A stretch of 64,000 nucleotides of DNA from Bacteroidetes bacterium GWF2_40_14 (GTDB taxonomy: Bacteria > Bacteroidota > Bacteroidia > Bacteroidales > UBA932): the NCBI GenBank assembly GCA_001769195.1, contig MEOK01000032.1, positions 1 to 64,000 on the forward strand, read 5' to 3'. The notes beneath the pieces were generated by a model. That model saw nothing but the letters and a program-made list of their open reading frames with translations, was not told where the DNA came from and made no database searches. The position numbers and the translations under genes were made by a program. This document shows, one piece after another, positions 27,282 through 37,160 of the stretch (position 1 is its first letter; each line of letters begins with the position of its first letter).

Positions 27282-29075
27282 CCCCTCTATCCCAAATCGT
27301 TTGTAGACTTTTTCTTTGTTTGGTTCATCTTTGGCGAGTGCCATAACCTCCTGACGGGAGATTTGAGTGAGGTCCAGAAGCACCAGCCCATCAACACAAT
27401 AGTTGAAGTCAGGGTCTACATTGAACCTTATCATTTTTGAATTTATCTTAAGGTACTTCTTAACGAGTGTCGGAAGTCTGTATTCGTTGTTGCTCAAGCG
27501 GAGAAGGTAACGGTCAAATTTTTCTATGCTATCCATCTTGTTTTGCATCAGATCGTCCACATAAACACGCAGATAGTCAGGAAAGAATGGGTTACGGGGA
27601 GTTACCATATTTTCCATCTCCTTTATTGAGTGATATTTCTCCAGATAATAGATCATCAGGCTCCTGTAGAATTTTGGATACCACGAGCTTATGCTTACCG
27701 GTCCAAGCAGATACCTTACCTCGTTGTTGTTGAGAACGGAGTAGAAGAGCCCCTTGATTAAAAGAACCAGAGGAAGTGCCTCCTTCTGATAATCAAGGAC
27801 AACAAACGAACGACCCAGCTCAATAGATTGGGAAAGAACTTTTAAGAAAGGTTTTTCATAACTGAAAAGCGAGTTGGTATACATACCCTTTATACCCTTC
27901 TTGTCTATGATCTCTTTGCCAAAACCCAGCCGGTATGCCCCGACCAATCGTGTTTTCTGCTTATCCCAAAGAATTAGGTGCTTGTAGTATTCGTCGTATT
28001 CGTCCAGGTCCAGCGGACGTCCTGTACCCTCACCCACTGCCCTGAATGCCTCCTCCCTTCTCCTACCCAGCTCGTGCATCATAAGAGGGATAGATTTGTA
28101 ATCGGCCAGATAACAACTATAGTGTCCGGTAGTGAATAACAGTTTGTTAGGCGGAAGTGAGTTTATCTCCTTCTGCAAAGCCCTGCGGTTTTTTGGCAGA
28201 GCAATAGGTACTGAACCGCTGTTGGCAACCTCTTTTTTCTCCTCCTTGATATTTGCCTCAAGAGCATATGTGCGAGATCTCAAAAAAAGACCCAGTGTCT
28301 TGAGATCTTCATATTCCGACATTTCATTTACGGTGATAGGCTTGCCTATTCTCACCTTGATGGTTTTTCCCCCTTTATTGAGAAGTTCCCGTGGCAATCT
28401 TACTGTTCTGAGTACTGGATGAAGCTTGCCCAACCAGTGGAAAAAGTTAGAGTTGCCTCCATGACAGTAGACAGGAACCACAGGCACACCTGAGTTTTTT
28501 ATCAGTTTTATTATTGCTGGCTGCCACTCCTTGTCCTGTATAATGGAAGTACCGTAATTGGTAGATACCTCTCCAGCAGGAAACAGGCCAAGACACCCAC
28601 CTTTACTCAGATTATCAGTCGCCATCCTGAGGCCGGCAAAACTTCTGGAGAGCCCCGGTTTGTCGGAAAAAGGATTCACCGGAAAAAAGAAGTCCTTTAA
28701 ATTTGGAATGTGCGAGAGTATGAAATTTGAGATTACCTTGATATCTGGTCTGACAGAGCTGAAGATGTTGAGAAGAATAATGCCGTCCACTCCTCCGTAG
28801 GGATGGTTGGCAACAAAGATAAAAGGGCCGTCCTGAGGAATGTTTTCAAACTCCTTGTCGTCAATTTCGAACCTGATATTGAACTCCTTGAGAAGTGCGG
28901 AGGTGAACTCCCTCCCTTTGTGCTGGGCACATTTGCTGTATTTCTTGTTTATCTTGTTGAAACCAAGAATATATGAAATCAAAGGGGCCAGCATATCGCC
29001 TGAAAATCCCTTTAATCTTATTGCATTTTTTATGTCCTGCTTGGTTACAACTTTAGTCTGCATACTAATTGACAA
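27270..29075 (-). CDS. Fused PlsC-type acyltransferase + OlsB/hemolysin-like N-acyltransferase (OlsF-like)
   Basis: PlsC motif VANHPYGGVDG, FPAGEVS; C-terminal LVGAYRLGFGKEI, ELGRSFVVLDYQKEALPLVLLIKGLF, LLGPVSIS. Confidence 0.85.
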   Translation of the reverse strand: MSISMQTKVVTKQDIKNAIRLKGFSGDMLAPLISYILGFNKINKKYSKCAQHKGREFTSALLKEFNIRFEIDDKEFENIPQDGPFIFVANHPYGGVDGIILLNIFSSVRPDIKVISNFILSHIPNLKDFFFPVNPFSDKPGLSRSFAGLRMATDNLSKGGCLGLFPAGEVSTNYGTSIIQDKEWQPAIIKLIKNSGVPVVPVYCHGGNSNFFHWLGKLHPVLRTVRLPRELLNKGGKTIKVRIGKPITVNEMSEYEDLKTLGLFLRSRTYALEANIKEEKKEVANSGSVPIALPKNRRALQKEINSLPPNKLLFTTGHYSCYLADYKSIPLMMHELGRRREEAFRAVGEGTGRPLDLDEYDEYYKHLILWDKQKTRLVGAYRLGFGKEIIDKKGIKGMYTNSLFSYEKPFLKVLSQSIELGRSFVVLDYQKEALPLVLLIKGLFYSVLNNNEVRYLLGPVSISSWYPKFYRSLMIYYLEKYHSIKEMENMVTPRNPFFPDYLRVYVDDLMQNKMDSIEKFDRYLLRLSNNEYRLPTLVKKYLKINSKMIRFNVDPDFNYCVDGLVLLDLTQISRQEVMALAKDEPNKEKVYKRFGIEGNGH

Positions 29076-29111
29076 ATATAGGATAATTGTTACTTTTACA
29101 AAAAATAAATC

Positions 29112-30911
29112 ATGAATTTAAGATTCCGGGAATGGATAAAACTACTCCCAGCCCAACCGGGAGTGTATCGTTTTTTAAACAAAGAGGGTACTATCATATA
29201 TATCGGAAAGGCGAAAAATCTAAGGAACAGGGTTTCGCAGTATTTTCAGACACCTGAGTCACTGACGGTGAAGACCAGAGTGATGGTTTCAAAAATTGAG
29301 AATATTGAGCACACGATTGTTGAAAGCGAAGAGGATGCACTGCTTCTTGAAAATAATCTTATAAAAAAACATCAGCCCAGGTATAATGTAATGCTAAAGG
29401 ACAGCAAGACCTATCCCTGGATATGCATTAAAAATGAACCATTCCCCCGCGTTTTTATCACTAGAAAATATGTGAGGGATGGATCTGTTTACTTTGGTCC
29501 GTACAGCTCAGCATCATATGCATACAATCTAATTGAACTCATCAACTCGATTTTCTATCTGAGAACCTGCAAGCTTTCCCTTACAGACGATAATATAAAA
29601 AGCAAAGGGTTCCGTCCCTGCCTCAACTATCACATTGGCAAATGCAAGGCACCATGCATAGGAGCATATAATGCAACGGAATACCATCATCAGATTGAAA
29701 GTATAAAATCTATCCTCAAGGGCGAGTCGGCTGAGATAATGAAGGAGTTCAAAGTTGCCATGCTGCTTGCTGCCAAAGATTTACGATTTGAAGAGGCTCA
29801 GTTGTACAAAGAGAGAATTGAGCTCATAGGCCGACATTACAGCAAATCGTTGGTTGTCAGCCAGACAATTACAAATGTAGATGTTTTCACCCTGGCTTTC
29901 GAGAACAACTTTGCCTTTGGAAACTACATGCGGGTGGTAAACGGATGCATCATACAATCTGTTAACCTGGAGTTTAAAATGCCTATCGAAGAGGAGCAAT
30001 CTACAATACTAAGCCTTTTCATTGGCGAGATACGGTCAAAGTTCGGTGAGCTCTCAAACGAGATTCTTGTGCAGTTTATGCCTGAGGATATTTTCAATGT
30101 AAAGAACATCCACATACCCCAGAGAGGTGATAAGCTAAGTCTGCTGGAGCTGAGTCTGAAAAACGCAAAGTTCTTCAAGCTGGAAAAACTCAAACAGGAG
30201 GAGACACTGCGGCCGGAAGAGCATAAGAACAGGATAATGACAGCTCTTCAGAGAGATCTTGAACTCCCGGAACCTCCCGTGCACATTGAGTGTTTCGATA
30301 ACTCAAATATTCAGGGCAAGTTTGCCGTTGCTGCATGTGTAGTTTTTAAAAACGGAATTCCTTCAAAAAGCGACTACCGCCACTTCAACATAAAGCGTGT
30401 TGTTGGAGCCAACGATTTTGCAACAATGAAGGAGGTTATAAACCGAAGATACTCAAGGCTTCTGTTAGAAAAAGAAGAGTTGCCTCAGCTGATAGTTGTA
30501 GACGGAGGAAGGGGTCAGCTTAACTTTGCCTATGAAGCCCTGCAGGAGCTTGGACTTAACAAGACAATCAAGATTATAGGAATTGCCAAGAGGCTGGAGG
30601 AGCTAATAATTCCCGGTGACCCTCATCCTCTATTCCTCGACAAAAACTCTGCATCGTTAAGGGTGATAATGAACCTGCGCGACGAAGCGCACCGTTTTGG
30701 TATTGGACATCATAGAAACCAACGAAGCAAGGCACAGACCGAATCGGAACTCAGATCAATAAAGGGAATCGGCGAAAAGACAGAGCAGAAGCTTCTATCG
30801 CGGTACAAGAGTCTCAAGTCTGTCAGAAAGGCACCTTATGAGGATATCAAAGCGTTGGTCGGTGTAAAAGCTGCTGAAATTATAAAAAACTATTTTTTGG
30901 AAGACAAGTGA
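29112..30911 (+). CDS. uvrC: Excinuclease ABC subunit C
   Basis: LPAQPGVYRFLNKEGTIIYIGKAKNLRNRVSQYF; ECFDNSNIQG; LIVVDGGRGQLN. Confidence 0.97.
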   Translation: MNLRFREWIKLLPAQPGVYRFLNKEGTIIYIGKAKNLRNRVSQYFQTPESLTVKTRVMVSKIENIEHTIVESEEDALLLENNLIKKHQPRYNVMLKDSKTYPWICIKNEPFPRVFITRKYVRDGSVYFGPYSSASYAYNLIELINSIFYLRTCKLSLTDDNIKSKGFRPCLNYHIGKCKAPCIGAYNATEYHHQIESIKSILKGESAEIMKEFKVAMLLAAKDLRFEEAQLYKERIELIGRHYSKSLVVSQTITNVDVFTLAFENNFAFGNYMRVVNGCIIQSVNLEFKMPIEEEQSTILSLFIGEIRSKFGELSNEILVQFMPEDIFNVKNIHIPQRGDKLSLLELSLKNAKFFKLEKLKQEETLRPEEHKNRIMTALQRDLELPEPPVHIECFDNSNIQGKFAVAACVVFKNGIPSKSDYRHFNIKRVVGANDFATMKEVINRRYSRLLLEKEELPQLIVVDGGRGQLNFAYEALQELGLNKTIKIIGIAKRLEELIIPGDPHPLFLDKNSASLRVIMNLRDEAHRFGIGHHRNQRSKAQTESELRSIKGIGEKTEQKLLSRYKSLKSVRKAPYEDIKALVGVKAAEIIKNYFLEDK

Positions 30912-31576
30912 ATCCAGGTGTACCAGCCGTTAAGCGAATTTGCAAGGTAGAATATCCACATAATAACCATAAGCATAGAGTGTGCATCGCCTCTTAAGAA
31001 TGCAATTATCCACATTATCACGCTTATAATGTTCACAACAACCCAGAGAGACCATTGTTCCATATATGTCCTAACCATCAGATACATGGCAATTACTGAG
31101 AGCACCGTAGTGGCCGAATCCTTGTAAGGCTGAGGGTCTTCGAACTTGTCAAGTATAAAACCAACTATCGCAACCATTGCAACGGAGAAGAGAATAAGAA
31201 TAATTCTCTGACTTGTATTCATTGTTTTTGAAGTGACTGTAACAGAGTCGTTTGCTTCTCTCTTTTTTATCCAGTTGAACCAGCCGACAAATTGCATGGG
31301 TACATAGTAGGCGGCATTCAGTACTGCATCGCCGTAGAGCTCAGACTTAAAGGATATATATGCATACAGAGATACATTAACCAAACCGAATATGTAGTTG
31401 AGTATGTTACCCCGGGCGACCATAACAACGCAAATTACCCCGCTCACTGCAGCTACAGAACCAATGAAATCTATCTCCTTCTGTAACACCGAATAGACAA
31501 TATTCAGAACCACTATTCCTGTTATCAGAAACCAGTCGAACGGCTTTAGAGTGTTTATTTTTTTAAAGTGTTGCAT
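30890..31576 (-). CDS. pnuC: Nicotinamide riboside transporter PnuC
   Basis: NYIFGLVNVSLYAYISFKSELYGDAVLNAAYYVPMQFVGWFNW; WSLWVVVNIISVIMW. Confidence 0.93.
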   Translation of the reverse strand: MQHFKKINTLKPFDWFLITGIVVLNIVYSVLQKEIDFIGSVAAVSGVICVVMVARGNILNYIFGLVNVSLYAYISFKSELYGDAVLNAAYYVPMQFVGWFNWIKKREANDSVTVTSKTMNTSQRIILILFSVAMVAIVGFILDKFEDPQPYKDSATTVLSVIAMYLMVRTYMEQWSLWVVVNIISVIMWIIAFLRGDAHSMLMVIMWIFYLANSLNGWYTWIHLSSKK

Positions 31577-34488
31577 TACATTGGCAGTTTAAACAAGAAC
31601 TGATATAAGTTAAGCCCCTCTTTTGTCCTTGCATATCTTACACCCGCAGAAAGCGGCAGATATATGTTGAGAATATTGAAATCCAGAAGCAGGTCGGTGC
31701 CTGCCGACAACATGTGTGTATCTTCCTGAGCACCCTGATTGTAGGCCCAGTCCACAAACGGAATCACTTTCAGTCTCTTGAAATATATAAGGCTGGATAT
31801 GCTTACATCGCCGAGATAAACAGGAAAGGCATAGTCGGCAGATAAAGCGACAAAGTTTTTTCCATAGAGTTGGTCATAGCCCCTTGGCGAACTTGCCAGA
31901 TTCGAAAAAAGATAGTTTTTATCTCTGTAGTTTTGCATCTGGTGTACAAAAGAGAGTCTAAGGCCGTGGTTTGCCAGAATTCCCGGCAGGTATGCGTAAA
32001 TATTAGAATATATGAGAGAGCCGAAGTTCTCCTCTGAAAACGGCATGCTGTTCATCTGGAAAACAACTCCCAGCCCCCATTTTGGAAAAATATCCCTTCT
32101 TGAACTGTTGAGTATGTTATAATAGTGAAGACCAAAGGAGAGATACTGGTAATCTCTGTATCTGCCACTGTTTACAGAATAATAGGAGTCGTTGCTGTAC
32201 TTCCATAAAAGCTTGGGGATAAGCCCTCTGTCCCAACCCCCGCTGCTGAAGTTCAAGGGTAGGTAAAAAAGAAAGGAGGTGGAAAAATAGGATGAGTTTA
32301 GTACTGGCGTTACTATCTGTATTTTTTCTCCGTGAATATCCCTCATAAGGCGAATTTCATTGCTGCTCCTCTCATTATAGTCTACCTTAACATCAATCAC
32401 AGGATATAGCCCGCTGTATGTGAACTTAAGGTGACCGGCATGAAATCCGTTCGCGTAAGAGTATGCAAGCATGGCAGTTGCTGTGCTAAGCGTGTTCTGT
32501 GAGTATACTGTAACTCCAGGCGAGAGTATTTCATAAAAGTTCGAGTAAGAAATGTTCTTTATCTTGTCTACATTATAATAAAATGGAGCCCAAGAGTGTG
32601 GGCGGAAGAGGTTTGCTATTTTACTGTATGGTTTTGACTCGTATTTTCTGTTGGTTCTTACATTTACTGTATCTATCGAATATCCTGCAACCTGCGAGAG
32701 AATGTCTGCTTCGTGATATTTGTACTTGTTTTCAAATGTTGCGGGTTGCCAGAGAAGATTGTCCAGCCCGGCCGATACTGCTCTATATCCATCCTTGTCA
32801 TATTCAGAGTAGTAAAGTGTCTGTTCTTTATCATCTACATCAGGAGCAAATGCTCCGAATCTTGAATTTGTTAGCCTTTGAAGATATTTGATCTCCGGAC
32901 GGTAGCTGTAGATGTTGTTTGTGCCACTTAGGTCGCTCTCAAAGAAAAGACCATCGCTATAACCTCTTAGTCTTGTAATGTAACGATCCTGCTCCGCTAT
33001 CTCCTTGGTCCATTGCCGGGTATTAAGATTAAGTCTGTAAAGACCCATTCCCTTGTCTGTTATCACGGTAGAGAATATTGCGTTTCCAAAAAAAACGGAT
33101 TCCTTTATCTGCCCATGATCCGGAGCCTCAAAAAAAACCATCGGCTTATAACCCATTGTGTCTAGTAAAACAAGACGAGTGTCACCCTCTGGCAAATACT
33201 CTGCCACAGCAATTGTGTCTCCTGCAAGAGAGATTGCGGGATTTGAGTAGCTACTCCGGAATGTGTTGACAAAAACTTCTCTCTTTTTTATGTCATAATG
33301 TTTTAAAACAGAAAAACTCTCCTGCTCCCACCTTGTGGAATAAACCTGCTCTGTCCAGTATATTTTCCCTTTTCTGAATGTCAGGAAACTGCTCAGGTTT
33401 CCCATGTACGCAATTCTTTTCTCGCTGCCAGACGAGTCAATAAGCACCAACCTTGTGGGATCGTTCATGTCCCATTTTATAGCATAAACCGAGTCCGGTG
33501 AGACCGACACCAGAGACTTGTAAGAGGCATAATCCCTGCCACTGTTGCTGACTGCCGTAAAAGGGGTGAATGGTGTTTTAAGAGAGTCCTCTATTTCCCA
33601 CCTTCTGCCAAGAACATTCTTTATATCATCAAAGTGGTCTATAATTGTTTTACCTGTTGCTCCTATGTATGCCTTTCTGGAACCTGATGGATTATAGAAG
33701 TGCTTTATGAGATACTCTGTGAGGTCGCCCATGTAGTTATAGTTTCCGGAAGATAGTGTTATGAATGAGTTTACAAGATAGCCAAGGCTGTATATGTCCG
33801 GAGTATACTTTTTTCCGGAACCGAGTTTCCACTCTTTCCAGCTGCGGTACTCTCCTGCCAGAAATGCAGCTTTAAAAAATATCAGATGCTCCGGGTCGCG
33901 CCCTCTGCCTGTTTTTGAGAACTGTGTTTCTGAAACCACAGCGTCTCCCTCCAGGGCCCACTTGTCTATGTAAAGACCCACGCCAATTCCCTGGGACTGT
34001 TGTCCAATGAGCCACGACAATGGCTTGAATATTCCGTGTTCGAACTTGCTTATCTGTGCCGTATGTCTTATTTCGTGAAGGACAAGTTGCTTCTCCCAGT
34101 TCTGGGAGTATCCCCCTAAGGCAAGTGGTTTTGTAATGAATTCCATACGTTTGGGAGCCCACGTAACCATTCCGTTGCTCATGACATTGAAAGGGTGCAG
34201 TACTACCTGTATAGGTTTAGCCTTTATCTTAAGGGGCTTCTGAACCCAAACATTTGCACTCTCCATCAATTCTGCATACCTCCTGGCAAGAGAATCTATA
34301 CCTACCGGATATATAATCTGAAAGTTTTCTGTTGTAATTGATTGCCATTTCACTCTTGTGGGTTCGTTTCCCATAGAATAAAACTGTGCACTCAGCTGAC
34401 TGGCGGAAAAACCAAACAAAAACTGAACAAACAATAGAAACCTGACTTTTGTTATAGTACTTATTTTTAAAAAATTGGAGAAGTTCAC
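31576..34488 (-). CDS. Large outer-membrane protein with HExxH motif, propeller-like middle and barrel-like C-terminus
   Basis: Signal peptide; QLVLHEIRHTAQISKF; beta-rich repeats; C-terminus with alternating hydrophobic strands ending NLYQFLFKLPM. Confidence 0.7.
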   Translation of the reverse strand: MNFSNFLKISTITKVRFLLFVQFLFGFSASQLSAQFYSMGNEPTRVKWQSITTENFQIIYPVGIDSLARRYAELMESANVWVQKPLKIKAKPIQVVLHPFNVMSNGMVTWAPKRMEFITKPLALGGYSQNWEKQLVLHEIRHTAQISKFEHGIFKPLSWLIGQQSQGIGVGLYIDKWALEGDAVVSETQFSKTGRGRDPEHLIFFKAAFLAGEYRSWKEWKLGSGKKYTPDIYSLGYLVNSFITLSSGNYNYMGDLTEYLIKHFYNPSGSRKAYIGATGKTIIDHFDDIKNVLGRRWEIEDSLKTPFTPFTAVSNSGRDYASYKSLVSVSPDSVYAIKWDMNDPTRLVLIDSSGSEKRIAYMGNLSSFLTFRKGKIYWTEQVYSTRWEQESFSVLKHYDIKKREVFVNTFRSSYSNPAISLAGDTIAVAEYLPEGDTRLVLLDTMGYKPMVFFEAPDHGQIKESVFFGNAIFSTVITDKGMGLYRLNLNTRQWTKEIAEQDRYITRLRGYSDGLFFESDLSGTNNIYSYRPEIKYLQRLTNSRFGAFAPDVDDKEQTLYYSEYDKDGYRAVSAGLDNLLWQPATFENKYKYHEADILSQVAGYSIDTVNVRTNRKYESKPYSKIANLFRPHSWAPFYYNVDKIKNISYSNFYEILSPGVTVYSQNTLSTATAMLAYSYANGFHAGHLKFTYSGLYPVIDVKVDYNERSSNEIRLMRDIHGEKIQIVTPVLNSSYFSTSFLFYLPLNFSSGGWDRGLIPKLLWKYSNDSYYSVNSGRYRDYQYLSFGLHYYNILNSSRRDIFPKWGLGVVFQMNSMPFSEENFGSLIYSNIYAYLPGILANHGLRLSFVHQMQNYRDKNYLFSNLASSPRGYDQLYGKNFVALSADYAFPVYLGDVSISSLIYFKRLKVIPFVDWAYNQGAQEDTHMLSAGTDLLLDFNILNIYLPLSAGVRYARTKEGLNLYQFLFKLPM

Positions 34489-34589
34489 AAAAAATATTTA
34501 GTAATACGAAGATAATAAATAACTCCGATTATTGATTGACATAATTTTATGCTATATATTTGTATAAATATAATCAGCCTAAACTTTTT

Positions 34590-36275
34590 ATGGATGTAGT
34601 CTTTCAGGTGTTAAAACTCCTCGGTTCGCTCGGTCTTTTTCTTTATGGAATGACCCTTATGAGCGAGGGTCTTCAGAAGGTGGCCGGTGATAAAATGCGA
34701 AGCATTTTGGCCGCAATGACCTCAAACTCTTTCAAAAGGGTACTTACTGGTCTCTTTATTACATCCATAATTCAGTCTTCCAGTGCCACCACTGTAATGG
34801 TTGTCAGCTTTGTCAATGCAGGGCTTTTATCTCTTACACAATCTGTTGGAGTCATTATGGGGGCAAATATCGGAACAACGGTTACTGCATGGATTGTTAC
34901 TTTGCTTGGTTTCAAAATGGACATCTCTGCAATATCTATTCCTCTGGTCGGTTTTGGGTTTGCACTAATGATGTTCAAATCAAAAAAGAGAAAGTCACTG
35001 GGCGAACTTATTATAGGTTTTGCCCTTCTTTTTTTAGGTCTGGCATTTCTAAAAGATTCTGTTCCTGACCTGCAATCTACACCTCAGGTTCTGGAGTTCC
35101 TGAAAGAGTGGACAAGTTACGGTTTTGGCTCAGTATTGCTTTTCGTAACTATAGGAACTCTTCTTACCATAGTATTGCAATCTTCCAGTGCCACAATGGC
35201 CCTTACCCTTGTTATGTGCAGCTACGGCTGGCTACCGTTTGAAATGGCAGCAGCAATGGTTCTTGGAGAAAACATAGGGACTACCATTACAGCTAACATA
35301 GCTGCCTCTGTTGCCAACGTCTCGGCGAGGAGGGCCGCTCTTGCCCACACTGTGTTTAATGTATTCGGTGTCATATGGGTACTTACTTTCTTTAAACCTA
35401 TCCTGTTTGTAGTTTCAAAAATTGTCCTCTCTGTTTTCGGAGCTGATCCCTTTATTTCTTCAACTGCAATATTGTTCGGAATATCAACGCTTCATACTCT
35501 TTTCAATACTACCAACACCCTTATTATGGTGTGGTTCACGCCTCAGATTGTCAAGCTGGTGACCTATGTGATTAAAGCTTCAAACACAGAAGAGATTTTC
35601 AGACTTCAGTTTATTCAGAGTGGTCTTTTATATACTTCTGAACTTTCTCTCACACAGGCAAAACATGAGATTGTTAACTTTGCCAGACTCAGCAAGAAGG
35701 AGTTCGAGTATGCCCGTAAGGCTGTTCAGGAGTGCGAAAAAGACTCTTTCGAGAATTTGTACCTTAAGCTCGAACATTATGAACAGATTACAGACAAGAT
35801 AGAGCTCGAAATTGCTAGCTATCTCAATAAAATTGCAGAGGGAGAGCTCAGTGAAGAGAGTGGCAGAAGATTACAGGCCATGTACAAGATAATCAGCGAA
35901 ATAGAAAGTATTGGCGATTCCGGTTTCAGCATTGCCAGAATACTGGAGAGGAAGAGGACCCAAAACAAGAAGTTCGATGCTGAGATGATTAATAAGCTTG
36001 ACCCAATGTTTGTTCTTCTCGAAAAGGCCTTTGACAATATGATCGAAAACCTTGATCAGGGCTACACAAAGGTTACAAATATTACTGATGCTGAGAACTC
36101 GGAGACAGACATTAACATATATCGCAACAAACTTAAAGACGAGCATCTGGAGAACCTCGAAAACAACACATATGGTTATCAGACAGGAGTTTTCTACATG
36201 GACATCGTTGCCGAGTGCGAGAGGGTCGGAGATTACATTATAAATGTATCCGAAGCTATAGTTGAGATACAATAA
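34590..36275 (+). CDS. Na/Pi cotransporter family protein with PhoU-like C-terminus
   Basis: LFLYGMTLMSEGLQKVAGDKMRSILA; two QSSSAT motifs; helical C-terminus. Confidence 0.93.
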   Translation: MDVVFQVLKLLGSLGLFLYGMTLMSEGLQKVAGDKMRSILAAMTSNSFKRVLTGLFITSIIQSSSATTVMVVSFVNAGLLSLTQSVGVIMGANIGTTVTAWIVTLLGFKMDISAISIPLVGFGFALMMFKSKKRKSLGELIIGFALLFLGLAFLKDSVPDLQSTPQVLEFLKEWTSYGFGSVLLFVTIGTLLTIVLQSSSATMALTLVMCSYGWLPFEMAAAMVLGENIGTTITANIAASVANVSARRAALAHTVFNVFGVIWVLTFFKPILFVVSKIVLSVFGADPFISSTAILFGISTLHTLFNTTNTLIMVWFTPQIVKLVTYVIKASNTEEIFRLQFIQSGLLYTSELSLTQAKHEIVNFARLSKKEFEYARKAVQECEKDSFENLYLKLEHYEQITDKIELEIASYLNKIAEGELSEESGRRLQAMYKIISEIESIGDSGFSIARILERKRTQNKKFDAEMINKLDPMFVLLEKAFDNMIENLDQGYTKVTNITDAENSETDINIYRNKLKDEHLENLENNTYGYQTGVFYMDIVAECERVGDYIINVSEAIVEIQ

Positions 36276-36284
36276 ACCTGTTAT

Positions 36285-37160
36285 ATGAAAAAATATCTCT
36301 TATTGCCCATGCTTTTATTAAGCACGGCTTTTGCCGGTGTGCAAAGTGACTCTGCAACACTTGTTAATGCAAAATGGAGCGAGAAGGATATTGCTAAGGG
36401 AGTTGTATACAAATCTGTTCACTTTATCAATGAGGAACTGTTTAAGTCCAATCAATACATCTCAATTATTGAGGTGAGAAGCAAATCAGGGGCAAAACTT
36501 GAGATATTTCCCTCTCCGGTTTTAAAGGAGACAAGCAAAATGGCAGAGGAGAAGGGAGCAGATGCTGCTATCAATGGTTCGTTTTTTAAGTTCAACTACG
36601 CCCATAACACAGAAGATTACAACTCTGTGGATTATATCCGCAAGGACAACAAGAGACTGGCTCCAAACACCATAACAGAGACAAATCAGAGGTCGATGCA
36701 TCAGTTGGGTGCCCTTGCAATTCTTAACGGAGAGCTCTATATTTTAAAAGCCGATGAACTAAAAAGCTGGGAAAACTACATTTTTGCTCCGGAGATTCTT
36801 ACAACTGGGCCTATCCTAAGGGTAGCAGGCAAAGATGAGAAGCTTCATAATGCCTCATTCTATACAACCCGCCACCCAAGAACAGCCGTTGCAAAAAAAG
36901 GTGACGGTACAATCATGCTTGTGACAGTAGACGGCAGAGCAAGGGAATCTGCAGGAGTGAGCCTTGCAGAGCTGCAAAGTATCCTTAAATGGTTAGGCGG
37001 AGAGTACATAATAAATCTTGACGGTGGTGGTTCCACAACAATGTATATAAAGGGATTTTCTGACAACGGTGTAGTAAACCACCCTACAGACAACAAGGTT
37101 TTTGACAATAATGGTGAGAGAAAAGTGGCGAACGCGATTCTTTTATACCTAAGCAAATGA
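36285..37160 (+). CDS. Phosphodiester glycosidase (NAGPA-like) family protein
   Basis: AAINGSFFKF; TTGPILRV; RHPRTAVAKKGDGTIMLVTVDGRARESAGVSLAELQSILKWLGGEYIINLDGGGSTTMYI. Confidence 0.92.
   Translation: MKKYLLLPMLLLSTAFAGVQSDSATLVNAKWSEKDIAKGVVYKSVHFINEELFKSNQYISIIEVRSKSGAKLEIFPSPVLKETSKMAEEKGADAAINGSFFKFNYAHNTEDYNSVDYIRKDNKRLAPNTITETNQRSMHQLGALAILNGELYILKADELKSWENYIFAPEILTTGPILRVAGKDEKLHNASFYTTRHPRTAVAKKGDGTIMLVTVDGRARESAGVSLAELQSILKWLGGEYIINLDGGGSTTMYIKGFSDNGVVNHPTDNKVFDNNGERKVANAILLYLSK

Noticed and set aside
27158-27440. Short ORFs across the heptad array (e.g. CLMPNAHCPLPIAQCLLPNAHS)
   Set aside because: Translation of the repeat only; a by-product of the heptad.
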